Source: Anaerolineales bacterium UBA6055
GTDB taxonomy: Bacteria > Chloroflexota > Anaerolineae > Aggregatilineales > Phototrophicaceae
Length of the DNA: 64,000 bases
Assembly (NCBI GenBank): GCA_002428985.1
Contig: DIYL01000055.1
Span: 224,327 to 288,326, forward strand
Direction: 5' to 3'
How positions within the stretch are numbered: position 1 is the stretch's first letter; every line of letters starts with the position of its first letter. Made by a program: the position numbers and the translations under genes. Positions 8,708 through 17,445 of this stretch are shown piece by piece. The notes below the pieces were generated by a model that was given only the letters and a program-made list of their open reading frames with translations, ran no database searches and was not told where the DNA came from.

Positions 8708-9856
8708 ATGTTAACTGCTGCTGTTGTAGGAACCGGATTTATTGGACCTGTTCATGCCGAAGCTCTGAGTCGTCTTGGTGTAACCGTTCGCGGTATTCTT
8801 GGCTCATCACCAGAAAAAAGTAAAGCCACAGCCGACAAACTCGGGCTTGAAGTCGGATATGAGAACTATCAAGCTGTTTTAGATGACGATGCCGTTGATG
8901 TCATCCATATCACTACACCGAATAAATTTCACTATGATATGGCAAGCCGTGCGATTTCTGCGGGCAAACATGTCATCTGTGAAAAACCATTAGCAATGAC
9001 AACCGAAGAGACAGCAAAATTAGTTGAGCTGACGAATGCAAACCCCAACATTGTCGCCGCTGTCAATTATAATATTCGTTTTTATCCGATGGTGTTACAT
9101 GCACATGATCTTATTGCGAGTGGTGCGATTGGTGAAATCTATAGTGTGCGCGGTGGATATGTTCAAGATTGGTTGCTCTACGACACCGATTGGAACTGGC
9201 GTTTGATGCCGGATGAAGGCGGTGATTTACGGGCTGTCGGTGATATCGGCACTCACTGGATGGATTTAGTCAGTTTTGTCACGGGGCTTAAAGTCGAGTC
9301 GTTAATCGCGGATTTGGCAACATTCGTCCCCATCCACAAAAAACCGCGCCAAGCAGTAGCCACCTTCGAAGGCAAAAAAGAAAGCAATACACCCGTTGAA
9401 TATGATGAAGTTGAAATCAAAACCGAAGACTGGGGCGCGATCTTATTCCATTATGAAGGCGGTGCACGTGGAACATTAAATGTATCGCAAGTCACAGCGG
9501 GGCGTAAAAATCAACTCACCGTCGAAATTGCCGGATCCAAAGCCTCTCTCGCATGGAATTCTGAACGTCCAAACGAACTGTGGATTGGACATCGCGATAA
9601 GCCAAGTGAAATCCTACTCAAAGACCCATCTCTCTTAGGGGATACTGCACTCGGGCATACCGATTATCCGGGCGGACACAATGAAGGATTCCCCGATACA
9701 TTCAAACAATTATATCGTGCAGTGTATGGCTATATTGAGGCAGGCGATTTTGATGCGCCAAAACCATTCCCAACGTTCGATGAGGGGCATTTTGAAGTTG
9801 CATTATGTGAGGCAATTTTGAAGAGCCATCAAGGGCGTCAATGGGTGGATATGTAA
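8708..9856 (+). CDS. Gfo/Idh/MocA-family NAD(P)-dependent sugar oxidoreductase
   Basis: The 382-residue product starts at the ATG at 8708, 8 bases after AGAAAGGA; a longer in-frame extension from 8615 lacks a ribosome site and family homology. The N-terminal Rossmann fold shows VVGTGFIGPVHAEAL, and the catalytic signature CEKPLAMT (~94-101) contains the conserved lysine. GDIGTHWMDL (~180) supplies the second catalytic motif. Family members oxidise or epimerise sugars and inositols in the cytoplasm. It points toward the convergent ABC importer genes, so it probably acts on the imported sugar; substrate unknown. Confidence 0.85.
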   Translation: MLTAAVVGTGFIGPVHAEALSRLGVTVRGILGSSPEKSKATADKLGLEVGYENYQAVLDDDAVDVIHITTPNKFHYDMASRAISAGKHVICEKPLAMTTEETAKLVELTNANPNIVAAVNYNIRFYPMVLHAHDLIASGAIGEIYSVRGGYVQDWLLYDTDWNWRLMPDEGGDLRAVGDIGTHWMDLVSFVTGLKVESLIADLATFVPIHKKPRQAVATFEGKKESNTPVEYDEVEIKTEDWGAILFHYEGGARGTLNVSQVTAGRKNQLTVEIAGSKASLAWNSERPNELWIGHRDKPSEILLKDPSLLGDTALGHTDYPGGHNEGFPDTFKQLYRAVYGYIEAGDFDAPKPFPTFDEGHFEVALCEAILKSHQGRQWVDM

Positions 9857-9876
9857 AACAAGAATTTGGTCATGAA

Positions 9877-9934
9877 TTGTAGGGAGGCACCAATGTGTGC
9901 CTCCACGGACGAATACATCGATTCGTCCCTACAA
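9877..9934. repeat. Cruciform-forming intergenic repeat (TTGTAGGGA...TCCCTACAA)
   Basis: Outer 9-bp arms TTGTAGGGA (9877-9885) and TCCCTACAA (9926-9934) enclose two further hairpins: GGAGGCAC/GTGCCTCC (9883-9904, sharing bases with the outer arm) and GGACGAAT/ATTCGTCC (9907-9928). It lies between the convergent oxidoreductase and permease genes and may serve as a two-way terminator. It belongs to a set of palindromes in this window sharing a GTAGGG/CCCTAC edge. Confidence 0.7.
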
Positions 9935-9946
9935 CCATGCTCTAAT

Positions 9947-11902
9947 TTAACCCTTAACACCACCAACTGTCAGACCTTCGACGAGGAAGCGTTGGGCAAA
10001 GGTGTAAATGATCACAACCGGAATTGCCATCAAGGTAGCCGCAGCCATCAGACGACCCCACGGTAGAATATCACCGACGATCATCGACTGGAGACCAATC
10101 GGCAATGTCCGTAGCGATTCACTCTGGATGAAAACAAACGCAAAGAGGAATTCGTTCCATGCGTTGGTGAATGCAAACAGGGAAACTGCACCCAATGCCG
10201 GAGCCATCAATGGCAGTGTAATCCGCCAGAATGCACCCAGACGACTTGCACCATCAATCAGTGCTGCTTCTTCTAATTCAACTGGGATTGACTTGATATA
10301 CCCCATCATCACCCACGTTGCAAACGGTAATAGGAAGATTGGATAGGTGATAATCAACGCACCATAGGTGTTAATCAGACCGAGATCAGTCAACGTCTGA
10401 TACAAAGGTATAAATAACATCGTCGCCGGCAAGAGATAGGTGATGAGCAAGAAGTTCGTCAGCGCACCCGACCCCCTAAATTTAAGACGTGTTAACGCAT
10501 AAGCAGCTAATGCAGCTAATATGACCGAGATGGCCGTACTTACAGTTGCGACAATAACAGTGTTGCGGAACCATGTTGTAAATGGTGTATCTTGTATCAA
10601 ACTGGTGTATTGTTCAGTCGTCCATGGGTCTGGCACGAAGATATTCTCACGTGCTGAAATTTGTGGTGTCGTTTTAAACGATGTAATTACCACCCAATAC
10701 AATGGGAATATCACAAAAAGAATAATAGGAATCAGCACGATAATCCTAGAAATCAAGCCCATACGTTCGCGCTGTTTTCGCTTAAACAGCGGTTGATCTT
10801 GATTCGTCTTGCGTTGACTTCTGATAAATTCGAACAATTTGTCAGTTCCCTTAAGCAACAATTCAAATGGGAGGAATATGATCTCAAGGAAATAACTAAA
10901 TATCTGATTGAAGACGTTCATTACGCGGTCACTCATAGTCGTCTTGTAACTATCGCTAGCACGACCATCATCAGCCCTCATGAAGCGTGCCAACAACCAG
11001 ATAAGAACCATCATCAACGGTGCGACACTAAACGCAATTGCTACACCCGGCCCAAACTGTAGTGACCGAATTGCCTTCTCCCATGCCAGAATCGAATAGA
11101 CACGAGTTGCCCCACCCGGGCCACCTCCTGTCATTAAGAAGATGAGACCAAACGAGTTAAACGTCGAGATAAATGATAATAGCAGGGTTACCACAATCAC
11201 ATAGCGCATCCCCGGCAATGTCACATGGCGGAAGCGACGAATTACATTTGCCCCGTCTACTTCGGCAGCTTCTAGCAATTCGCGGTCAACGGCTTTCAAC
11301 CCAGCAAGTAATAGCATCGTGTAGAACGGAATGCCCTTCCACACATTCACCGCAATCACACTAGGCATGGCTAAATTCGGATCAGATAACCATCCTTGTG
11401 GTTGGTCAATAATCCCAAACGTTTGGAGTATCGGATTCAGACCGCCAAATATCGGATCATAAATACTCTTCCACGCCAGTGCTGTCACAATTTCTGGCAC
11501 AATCCAGGGCAATAACATAATGGCGGTGATGACATTACGTAGTGGTAGGCGACTGTTGAGTAGGAGAGCGATCGACATACCTGTAATGAATTTTACTGTT
11601 AATGACCAGATTGTAAACTGAATCGTATTCTGCATTGACAGCAAATAATCGGAATTGTCGAGGAGCTTTTCATAATTTCGGAAGCCGACATTGACTGTCT
11701 CGCCTGTCAAAAAATTGAGCGATGTTGTACTCATTGACACAGCATGGAGGAATGGATAAGCAATCAGCCCGACCATGATAATAACCATAGGCAGAACAAA
11801 CGGTAGCGCAACTTTCCAGTCTTTACCCAGTATTTTTTCCATCGTCTTATTACGTTTGACAGAAGCGGGCATAGGTCGCGGTGTATAGGCGGGATTAGCC
11901 AT
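9947..11902 (-). CDS. Fused sugar ABC permease (MalF-like plus MalG-like in one chain)
   Basis: One uninterrupted 651-residue frame contains two complete inner-membrane permease domains. The first (~30-310) has the EAA loop LEAAEVDGANVIRRFRHVTLP at ~210-230; the second (~385-650) has LEEAALIDGASRLGAFWRITLP at ~543-564. A charged linker (~310-380) with an amphipathic stretch joins them. Normally MalF/MalG or UgpA/UgpE partners are separate proteins; fusion fixes a 1:1 heterodimer. Each EAA loop should dock on an ATPase, but no ABC ATPase gene is in this window, so a shared MsmX-type ATPase is likely. The gene follows the binding-protein gene with 172 bp containing two hairpins. Confidence 0.9.
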   Translation of the reverse strand: MANPAYTPRPMPASVKRNKTMEKILGKDWKVALPFVLPMVIIMVGLIAYPFLHAVSMSTTSLNFLTGETVNVGFRNYEKLLDNSDYLLSMQNTIQFTIWSLTVKFITGMSIALLLNSRLPLRNVITAIMLLPWIVPEIVTALAWKSIYDPIFGGLNPILQTFGIIDQPQGWLSDPNLAMPSVIAVNVWKGIPFYTMLLLAGLKAVDRELLEAAEVDGANVIRRFRHVTLPGMRYVIVVTLLLSFISTFNSFGLIFLMTGGGPGGATRVYSILAWEKAIRSLQFGPGVAIAFSVAPLMMVLIWLLARFMRADDGRASDSYKTTMSDRVMNVFNQIFSYFLEIIFLPFELLLKGTDKLFEFIRSQRKTNQDQPLFKRKQRERMGLISRIIVLIPIILFVIFPLYWVVITSFKTTPQISARENIFVPDPWTTEQYTSLIQDTPFTTWFRNTVIVATVSTAISVILAALAAYALTRLKFRGSGALTNFLLITYLLPATMLFIPLYQTLTDLGLINTYGALIITYPIFLLPFATWVMMGYIKSIPVELEEAALIDGASRLGAFWRITLPLMAPALGAVSLFAFTNAWNEFLFAFVFIQSESLRTLPIGLQSMIVGDILPWGRLMAAATLMAIPVVIIYTFAQRFLVEGLTVGGVKG

Positions 11903-12031
11903 GACGAATTTACTTTCAACAAAAAACTATACAAGAAAAATTTTCAGCTTCTAACATATTATATTTTTGACACTAACGCATCAAATTAAAGCAAATTACA
12001 CAATGAAGTACATATCTTACATATTGTGGTT

Positions 12032-12078
12032 GGGGAGGACAAAATACCCTCCCCGTATATAACCTCAGATGAGGTTAT
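12032..12078 (-). terminator. Two stacked hairpins between binding-protein and permease genes
   Basis: GGGGAGG (12032-12038) pairs with CCTCCCC (12048-12054), and ATAACCTCA (12059-12067) pairs with TGAGGTTAT (12070-12078); the second includes the stop codon of the binding-protein gene. Such hairpins often make the binding protein more abundant than the permease by partial termination or by protecting the upstream mRNA. Confidence 0.6.
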
Positions 12079-13472
12079 GGTTGCATAATGCCACCTTCTT
12101 CGAAGATGTCAACGATTTGGTTGTGAGCTTCAGTCACAGCTTCTTGTGGGGTCATACGACCAGATGTGATATTTGCCATCATTTGTTCTGGGATAGACGC
12201 AGCGCGGAGTGCATCAATTGCTGCATTTGGATCAGCTGGCCATGATGGTCCGACATATGGATCCGGATTTGCAACAATGTCTCTTACTGTTGCAAAGTTT
12301 GGATCAATTGCCAACAATTCTTCTGTCCAGAGGTCTTCGTAAGCAGGTAAGAACAACCCACCACCCAATTCTGCCATTGGGGTGAAGTTTGCAGGATCAA
12401 GCAAGTCGAGTGCCAATTGCTTAGCATCATCAACATTTGGTGCACCCTTGAAGATTGTCAACCAAGATTGATTTCCTGCTTCTGTACGTAGCCCGCTTGG
12501 TCCAACAGGAGGACGCAATACAGCAGTATCTGGGAAGATGTCAAGTTCATCACGTTTTGCAGCAGCATAAACACTAAATGCATTTGCTGTCATACCGATT
12601 GTACCAGCAAGATAAGCTTCGTTGTTGCTGATGTCTGTCCAGCTGAGGATGCCTGGTGGTAATGCAGCTGCATATTCTTCGCTGGTGTAAAGTTCAGTTA
12701 GCCATTCAACCGCTGCTAACGTTTCTGGAGAATCAAAAGTAACCACAAGTCCTGTTTCATCGGTATAGCTACCACCCCATGCGTTGATGAGAGAAATCAA
12801 GAAACCATAGCCATCACCGGATTGGTTTGGTGTAAGCCCCCAACCCCAGAATTCGTCGTCAGCATTGGACATTGCCAGTGCAACTTCGCGGCGTTGGTCG
12901 TATGTTTCGAGATCTGTTGTGATATCAAAGCCAGCTTCTGCAATCTTGTCAGCACGAGCAAACCATGCACCCGAGTTGGCAAGGTACGGAATTGACTTCC
13001 ACTGACCATCAAACATACCATTCTTTTCTGGACTTGTGCCCGGCATGATCGCGCCATAGCGTGCAACAGCTTCTTCAACGACATCCGTCACATCTTCTAC
13101 AAGATCAAGTAAGTGCATTTGTGCAATACTGACGTTGGATGTGTAAGCGATGTCAGGTGGATTTCCAGCCGCAACAGCAGCTTGCATTTTGGAGAGGAAA
13201 TCACCGAAGGATTCCGGATTAGCAGTAGAAATATCGAGTGTCAAGTTACCGTTTTCAGCAAATTCAACAACGGTATCGCGGAATAGAGTCTGAACTTGTT
13301 CGAAGTATTCTGTACGATGGATGACTGTTAGTGTACCAGCTTCACCTTGTGGAAGATCAAGTTCTTCATCATCTTGACCCAAAACGCGGAGTGGTGTACC
13401 AGCGGCAAACAACCCTGCGCTAGATGCAGCGGTTGCACGGAGGAAATCACGACGGCTCATTCTTTTTTTCAT
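12075..13472 (-). CDS. Tat-exported sugar ABC substrate-binding protein
   Basis: The 465-residue protein starts MKKRMSRRDFLRATAASSAG, a clear twin-arginine signal followed by a hydrophobic stretch and cleavage near residue 32. The remainder looks like a family-1 extracellular solute-binding protein (sugar type), with GFLISLINAWGG and the alternating domain layout of MalE/UgpB proteins. It should deliver a sugar or sugar acid to the fused permease encoded downstream on the same strand. AGGAG lies 7 bases before the ATG. A strong promoter with a LacI-like operator upstream of it lies at 13586-13644. Confidence 0.88.
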   Translation of the reverse strand: MKKRMSRRDFLRATAASSAGLFAAGTPLRVLGQDDEELDLPQGEAGTLTVIHRTEYFEQVQTLFRDTVVEFAENGNLTLDISTANPESFGDFLSKMQAAVAAGNPPDIAYTSNVSIAQMHLLDLVEDVTDVVEEAVARYGAIMPGTSPEKNGMFDGQWKSIPYLANSGAWFARADKIAEAGFDITTDLETYDQRREVALAMSNADDEFWGWGLTPNQSGDGYGFLISLINAWGGSYTDETGLVVTFDSPETLAAVEWLTELYTSEEYAAALPPGILSWTDISNNEAYLAGTIGMTANAFSVYAAAKRDELDIFPDTAVLRPPVGPSGLRTEAGNQSWLTIFKGAPNVDDAKQLALDLLDPANFTPMAELGGGLFLPAYEDLWTEELLAIDPNFATVRDIVANPDPYVGPSWPADPNAAIDALRAASIPEQMMANITSGRMTPQEAVTEAHNQIVDIFEEGGIMQP

Positions 13473-13585
13473 TAATAATTCTCCTAAAAAATATTAAACA
13501 AAACATGTTGGATTTTGACACATAAATTTAAAAAAGTGGTCAATTTCAACACAAGCGAAAATACCAAATATTTGCGCATATGATA

Positions 13586-13644
13586 ATTATATGCATAATT
13601 TTTTAGTTTGCCAACTAAATTGCCAAAATTGGGCAAGCGTTTGC
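13586..13644 (-). promoter_or_regulatory. Promoter of the sugar-importer genes with LacI-type operator
   Basis: On the minus strand TTGGCA (13609-13614) and TATAAT (13586-13591) are separated by exactly 17 bases, a near-consensus sigma-70 promoter. GCAAACGCTTGC (13633-13644), a near-palindrome with the central CG typical of LacI/GalR operators, lies 18 bases upstream of the -35 box. Related sequences occur at 14434-14447 and 46224-46237. Confidence 0.6.
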
Positions 13645-13668
13645 GTTGGCATTATACCTATCCTGTGG

Positions 13669-14406
13669 CTACGACTGCTGTTCTAGCCATGCTTCATACT
13701 CTTTTTGAGCTTCGTCATTTAGTGGATAATACTTATCGAGTGCACCCCCTTCTTCAAGCTTCATCCGCGAGAATATTTCCCACTCAGCTTTTTGCGATGC
13801 TTTCTTGGCAATATCCTCAGCCATTGCAAACGGCACAACAACCGCACCATCATCATCAGCTACGATGACATCACCCGGCACAACAAAAACACCAGCACAT
13901 GCAATCGGCACATTCACCGCATGTGGGAAAATATCAGTCTGTGTATGGTAGTTGGGTGTCACACCACGCAACCACAAGCCCAAATCGACCTTCTGTACTT
14001 CTGGATAATCCCGAATACACCCATCAATGACAACACCTTCACCGCCCTGTGCTTTAAATGACGTCAACATCATCTCGCCAAATACACCACTTGCCATGCT
14101 ACCGCGTGCATCAACAACAACAATATCACCCGGTTCACATGCCATAATCGCGACTCGATGGAGTTCGCGTTCTGGTGCATGCGAGTATTCATCGCCCCAG
14201 TGAATGTCTTCTCGTTTCGGCACAAATTGCAACGTAACTGCTTGTCCTGCTACAACTTTACCCGCATTAAATGGTGTGAGTCCGACCATATGAGGATTGC
14301 GTATACCTTCGCGTCCTAGCGCACCAGCAATCGTCGCTGTCCCAATTTCCTTGAGTGCATCTAATGTCTCTTGCTTGATACGTTCAAAAGTTGCAACGTC
14401 AACCAT
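13669..14406 (-). CDS. RraA-like protein (HMG/CHA-aldolase superfamily)
   Basis: The 245-residue protein has the RraA-family core: GDIVVVDARGSMASGVFGE, then GGEGVVIDGCIRDYPEV with the conserved Arg-Asp pair, and VPGDVIVADDDGAVVVP. The family includes 4-hydroxy-4-methyl-2-oxoglutarate aldolases and oxaloacetate decarboxylases, and was formerly annotated as demethylmenaquinone methyltransferase-like. In sugar-acid clusters these proteins often act on keto-acid intermediates, which fits the importer next door. GGAGGTT precedes the ATG. A LacI-type operator lies 28-41 bp upstream. Exact reaction not determinable. Confidence 0.8.
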   Translation of the reverse strand: MVDVATFERIKQETLDALKEIGTATIAGALGREGIRNPHMVGLTPFNAGKVVAGQAVTLQFVPKREDIHWGDEYSHAPERELHRVAIMACEPGDIVVVDARGSMASGVFGEMMLTSFKAQGGEGVVIDGCIRDYPEVQKVDLGLWLRGVTPNYHTQTDIFPHAVNVPIACAGVFVVPGDVIVADDDGAVVVPFAMAEDIAKKASQKAEWEIFSRMKLEEGGALDKYYPLNDEAQKEYEAWLEQQS

Positions 14407-14433
14407 GAGTAACCTCCATTACATAGTATATAT

Positions 14434-14447
14434 TGCAAACGATTGTA
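14434..14447. promoter_or_regulatory. LacI/GalR-type operator upstream of the RraA-like gene
   Basis: TGCAAACGATTGTA has the arms (TGCAA/TTGTA) and central CG expected of LacI-family operators. It sits where it would overlap the promoter of the minus-strand gene starting at 14406. No LacI-family regulator gene is in this window. Confidence 0.55.
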
Positions 14448-14595
14448 GCGAGTTTTTGGTATTTATACGAATTTAGACTAAGGGATTATGATCGTATCTA
14501 ACTCAAATAATGACTAATAGATGCTAGTATTTTTGAAGCAATCATGATACGATATAACACATAATGACCCTTATATAACCAATAAGACACACATC

Positions 14596-15969
14596 ATGCT
14601 GTTAACAATTACAACAACACATCAACCTGCAACTGACCTTGGTTACCTGCTGTATAAACACCCAGCGAAGATACAAGAATTTGATCTGGCATTCGGGAAG
14701 GCGCATATCTTTTATCCCGAAGCGACTGAAAATCGTACCACCGTTGCTCTATTACTGGATATTGATCCAATTGGATTGGTACGTGGGAAAGGTAATTTTT
14801 CACTAGGACAATATGTAAATGATCGCCCGTATGCCGCATCGAGTTTTTTGAGTGTAGCAATTGCTAAGGTCTTTCGTACAGCACTCAATGGCATCTGCAA
14901 AGATCGCCCTGAGCTTGTGGATACACCTTTGCCTCTCACGGCAAAAATTAGTGTATTGCCGTCTCGGGGTGGGGAACGCTTGTTGCATAATTTATTTGAG
15001 CCGTTGGGATATAAGATGACAACCGAACGTCATCCGCTTGACCCGAAATTTCCGCAGTGGGGCGACAGTCGTTATTACACCGTCACGCTAGAACATACTG
15101 TGACGCTCTCGGATTTATTGGCGCATTTGTACGTGTTGATTCCAGTACTAGATGATGAAAAACACTATTACGTCGGCGATGCAGAGGTTGAAAAGTTGTT
15201 GCGTCACGGCGAAGGCTGGCTAAATACCCATCCTGAAAAGGAGATTATTACCCGCCGTTATCTCAAATATCGTCGGAGTTTGCAGCGTCAAGCACTAGAA
15301 CGACTCGTCGATAATATACCCGATGATGAAACTGCTGATGCCGAAGAAGAGCAAATCGAAAAACCGATGAACTTGCATCAGCAGCGGTTAATAACTGTGT
15401 TAAGCGCACTCAAATTGAGTGGAGTAGAGACAATCGTTGACCTCGGTTGTGGTGAGGGGAAATTGCTTAAATTGTTACTCAAAGAAAAGCAATTTTCACA
15501 GATACTCGGGATGGATGTATCGATTCGATCGCTCGAAATCGCTAGCGATAAAATCAATCGTTTGCCTGAACGTGCGCGTCAGCATATCAGCTTAATACAT
15601 GGTTCACTGATGTATCGGGATGATCGATTAACAGGGTTTGATGCGGCGGCAGTCATCGAAGTAATTGAGCACCTTGACCCACCGCGACTATCCGCATTTG
15701 AACGGGTGGTCTTTGAATTTGCCCGACCCAAGACTGTCATTATCACCACACCCAACGCCGAATATAACGTCAAATGGGAGAGTTTGCCTGCTGGACAATT
15801 CCGCCACAGCGACCACCGCTTTGAGTGGACACGCGCTGAATTTGAAGCATGGGCAAACGGCATCTGTGAACGCTTCGGCTATACCGTCCTCTTTGAACCA
15901 ATAGGCGAGGTTGACCCGCAAGTCGGCGCACCGAGTCAGTTGGGTGTGTTTCAGGTTAAGGGGGCATAA
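14596..15969 (+). CDS. hen1: Bacterial Hen1, 3'-terminal RNA ribose 2'-O-methyltransferase
   Basis: The 457-residue protein has the Hen1-specific N-terminal domain (~1-240), the SAM-binding motif VDLGCGEGK (281-289) and the Hen1 metal site E355-xx-E358-H359 with H404 in RHSDHRFEW. Bacterial Hen1 methylates the 2'-OH of the 3' end of broken RNA before Pnkp ligates it, so that the repaired junction cannot be cut again by the same ribotoxin. Its partner pnkp lies at 19814, with five small genes in between. Its TAA stop overlaps the ATG of the next gene (TAATGG), indicating translational coupling. The last codons (QLGVFQVKG) are duplicated at 16522. Confidence 0.92.
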   Translation: MLLTITTTHQPATDLGYLLYKHPAKIQEFDLAFGKAHIFYPEATENRTTVALLLDIDPIGLVRGKGNFSLGQYVNDRPYAASSFLSVAIAKVFRTALNGICKDRPELVDTPLPLTAKISVLPSRGGERLLHNLFEPLGYKMTTERHPLDPKFPQWGDSRYYTVTLEHTVTLSDLLAHLYVLIPVLDDEKHYYVGDAEVEKLLRHGEGWLNTHPEKEIITRRYLKYRRSLQRQALERLVDNIPDDETADAEEEQIEKPMNLHQQRLITVLSALKLSGVETIVDLGCGEGKLLKLLLKEKQFSQILGMDVSIRSLEIASDKINRLPERARQHISLIHGSLMYRDDRLTGFDAAAVIEVIEHLDPPRLSAFERVVFEFARPKTVIITTPNAEYNVKWESLPAGQFRHSDHRFEWTRAEFEAWANGICERFGYTVLFEPIGEVDPQVGAPSQLGVFQVKGA

Positions 15970-15973
15970 TGGG
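15935..15973 (+). repeat. hen1 3' tail, copy 1 (in the intact gene)
   Basis: This segment covers the last ~11 codons of hen1 and the start of the following gene. Its first 17 bases are repeated exactly at 16522-16538, followed by AGGT, a short variable stretch, then CATAATGGG in both copies. Confidence 0.75.
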
Positions 15974-16508
15974 GACTTATATTGGTGGTTGGGTAGAGTA
16001 TGAACTTGAAGGTGACTGGTATGGTGCTATCAACATTATTTGTGTAGTAGACCAATATTATGATGCGTTTGCATGTTTATTCGGAGTTAAAAATTATGCT
16101 GGATTTAAGGCAATTGCACCAAACAGAGGATTGCCTGACGATATTTCAGAGGAGGTTCTACGCGACACCCCAACGAATGATCTCACACATGACCATAGCT
16201 GGATTTCTTTGGATGAAATTGAAGCAATAGACTGGGAAGAATATGCTGAAAACCTTGATCAACGCATTAGCCAATATCATAAAGATGAAAGCGGAGAGCG
16301 GGTTTGGCATAGCAAAGGTCGGCTACTTAAACCACCACCTATAGATCTGTCCAGTGCTGGTCAATTTGAGTATGGAGGAATTTTATACGAAGTTAGAACC
16401 ATGCAACGTAAAGAGGTTTTGCAGTATTGGCAACCCTTGATTGATATGATGAGAATTGTTGCGAAAAAACGTGGAAATGTCAGATTGGTTGTGTATTTTG
16501 ATAGCTGA
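15969..16508 (+). CDS. Small accessory protein A of the hen1 locus (unknown)
   Basis: Not recognised as a named family. The 179-residue soluble protein has GGWVEYELEGDW near the start, CLFGVKNYAGFKAIAPNRGL (~36-55), ISEEVLRD (59-66), HSWISLDEIEAIDWEE (~76-91) and a Tyr/Trp-rich C-terminal half. Residues around GW-E, ISEEVLRD and IDWE line up with the next gene (LSEEVVRD, VDWE), so the two are homologues. Its ATG overlaps the hen1 stop. Compact, acidic, aromatic proteins found in arrays of diverged copies are typical of immunity proteins, but that is inference. Confidence 0.75.
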   Translation: MGTYIGGWVEYELEGDWYGAINIICVVDQYYDAFACLFGVKNYAGFKAIAPNRGLPDDISEEVLRDTPTNDLTHDHSWISLDEIEAIDWEEYAENLDQRISQYHKDESGERVWHSKGRLLKPPPIDLSSAGQFEYGGILYEVRTMQRKEVLQYWQPLIDMMRIVAKKRGNVRLVVYFDS

Positions 16509-16521
16509 GCTATCTTGTGAG

Positions 16522-16558
16522 GTCAGTTGGGTGTGTTTGAGGTGAAAACATAATGGGC
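16522..16558 (+). repeat. Orphan copy of the hen1 3' tail
   Basis: GTCAGTTGGGTGTGTTT is identical to the hen1 end, and in frame it reads QLGVFEVKT-stop against QLGVFQVKGA-stop in hen1. The TAA overlaps the following ATG as TAATGG, exactly as at the real hen1 end. Nothing further upstream matches hen1, so this is a fossil junction, not a gene. Confidence 0.75.
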
Positions 16559-16912
16559 AGTAGCACTATTGAAGGTTGGATCGAAATACAAACAAAACTT
16601 TGGGGTTGGCAGGGGCAAGTTAAAATTGATTGGATTTTTCTCAAAGGTGGGCGAGCAAGCCCAAACGCCTATAAATTGCTTGATCTTGCAGAACAAAAAT
16701 CTCCACCTGCGGACTTATCTGAAGAAGTGGTCAGAGATTTTATTGTGGAAGAAAATGTAGGTAAGCCACATAGCATTACCTACGAAAAAATGCTTCTAGT
16801 TGATTGGGAAACAATGGATTATGACTATTATTTCCTTTTTGACATGATGCGTGTGATTGCGGACTTTCATGGCGATGAGAATACGCGATTAATATTTTGG
16901 ATCGCAGATTAG
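16553..16912 (+). CDS. Small accessory protein B, homologue of protein A
   Basis: A 119-residue protein of unknown function. EGWIEIQTKLWGWQG at the N-terminus, LSEEVVRD (55-62), VDWE (83-86) and a hydrophobic C-terminal strand (TRLIFWIAD) align with the upstream gene at 15969, which is about 60 residues longer. It is preceded by the orphan hen1 tail whose stop codon overlaps its ATG, suggesting that it once stood directly behind a hen1 gene. Possible immunity-like function (inference). Confidence 0.7.
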   Translation: MGSSTIEGWIEIQTKLWGWQGQVKIDWIFLKGGRASPNAYKLLDLAEQKSPPADLSEEVVRDFIVEENVGKPHSITYEKMLLVDWETMDYDYYFLFDMMRVIADFHGDENTRLIFWIAD

Positions 16913-16995
16913 CGTACAAGCTGAAGCCATTACTTACAATAATTTGCGCAATTGAGCATAGGGATACTTTTCCGTGCGTAGATGAAAGAGAAAAC

Positions 16996-17400
16996 ATGAA
17001 CATCCTACTACTTGAAGACAATCCGCGGCGTATCAAAGTGTTTAAAGCGGGCTTGAAAAAACATAATCTGACCATCTGTAGTCATGCCAAGTCCGCGAAG
17101 AAAGAATTGAAAAAGCAGACATTTGACATCATCTTCCTTGACCATGATTTGCGGGGCAAACCCGAAGATCCGGAGAGTGATAACTGCGGAGCCGAAGTCG
17201 CGCGGTTTATAGTCGATCGAGAGATTGAGTGCGAGCATATCATTCTGCACACCGAAAATCGTATCGGACGCGAGGCAATGGAAGACTTGCTCCCGCACAG
17301 CCTAACCGTTCCTTATGGCAAGCTCAAGAAAATCGGGGTATACGCCTTCGTCAAACGGTTGATGGATGAGGAAAACACAAATATTACTCAAGAGAGCTAG
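16996..17400 (+). CDS. cREC: cyclic-phosphate-processing receiver-like domain protein
   Basis: The 134-residue protein is a stand-alone receiver-like fold: LLLEDNPRR at the first strand, IIFLDHDLRG at the usual phospho-acceptor position, LHTENRIGREAMEDLL, and a C-terminal lysine in PYGKLKKIGVYAF. The LDHDL and HxxNxxG features fit the cREC family, which was proposed from comparative genomics to process cyclic-phosphate RNA ends in Pnkp/Hen1-type repair loci. The neighbours hen1 and pnkp support this strongly. Start at 16996 is chosen because AAAGAGA precedes it and the receiver fold begins there; the upstream in-frame extension overlaps the previous gene. Confidence 0.8.
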   Translation: MNILLLEDNPRRIKVFKAGLKKHNLTICSHAKSAKKELKKQTFDIIFLDHDLRGKPEDPESDNCGAEVARFIVDREIECEHIILHTENRIGREAMEDLLPHSLTVPYGKLKKIGVYAFVKRLMDEENTNITQES

Positions 17401-17445
17401 GATGTGTGTAGGGTCGTCGACCGCAACAAGAATGGACAAATAACA

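Noticed and set aside
10661..11062. A 133-codon plus-strand frame inside the permease gene region
   Set aside because: It is antisense to the fused permease, which has clear EAA motifs, and the frame shows no recognisable domain or ribosome site.
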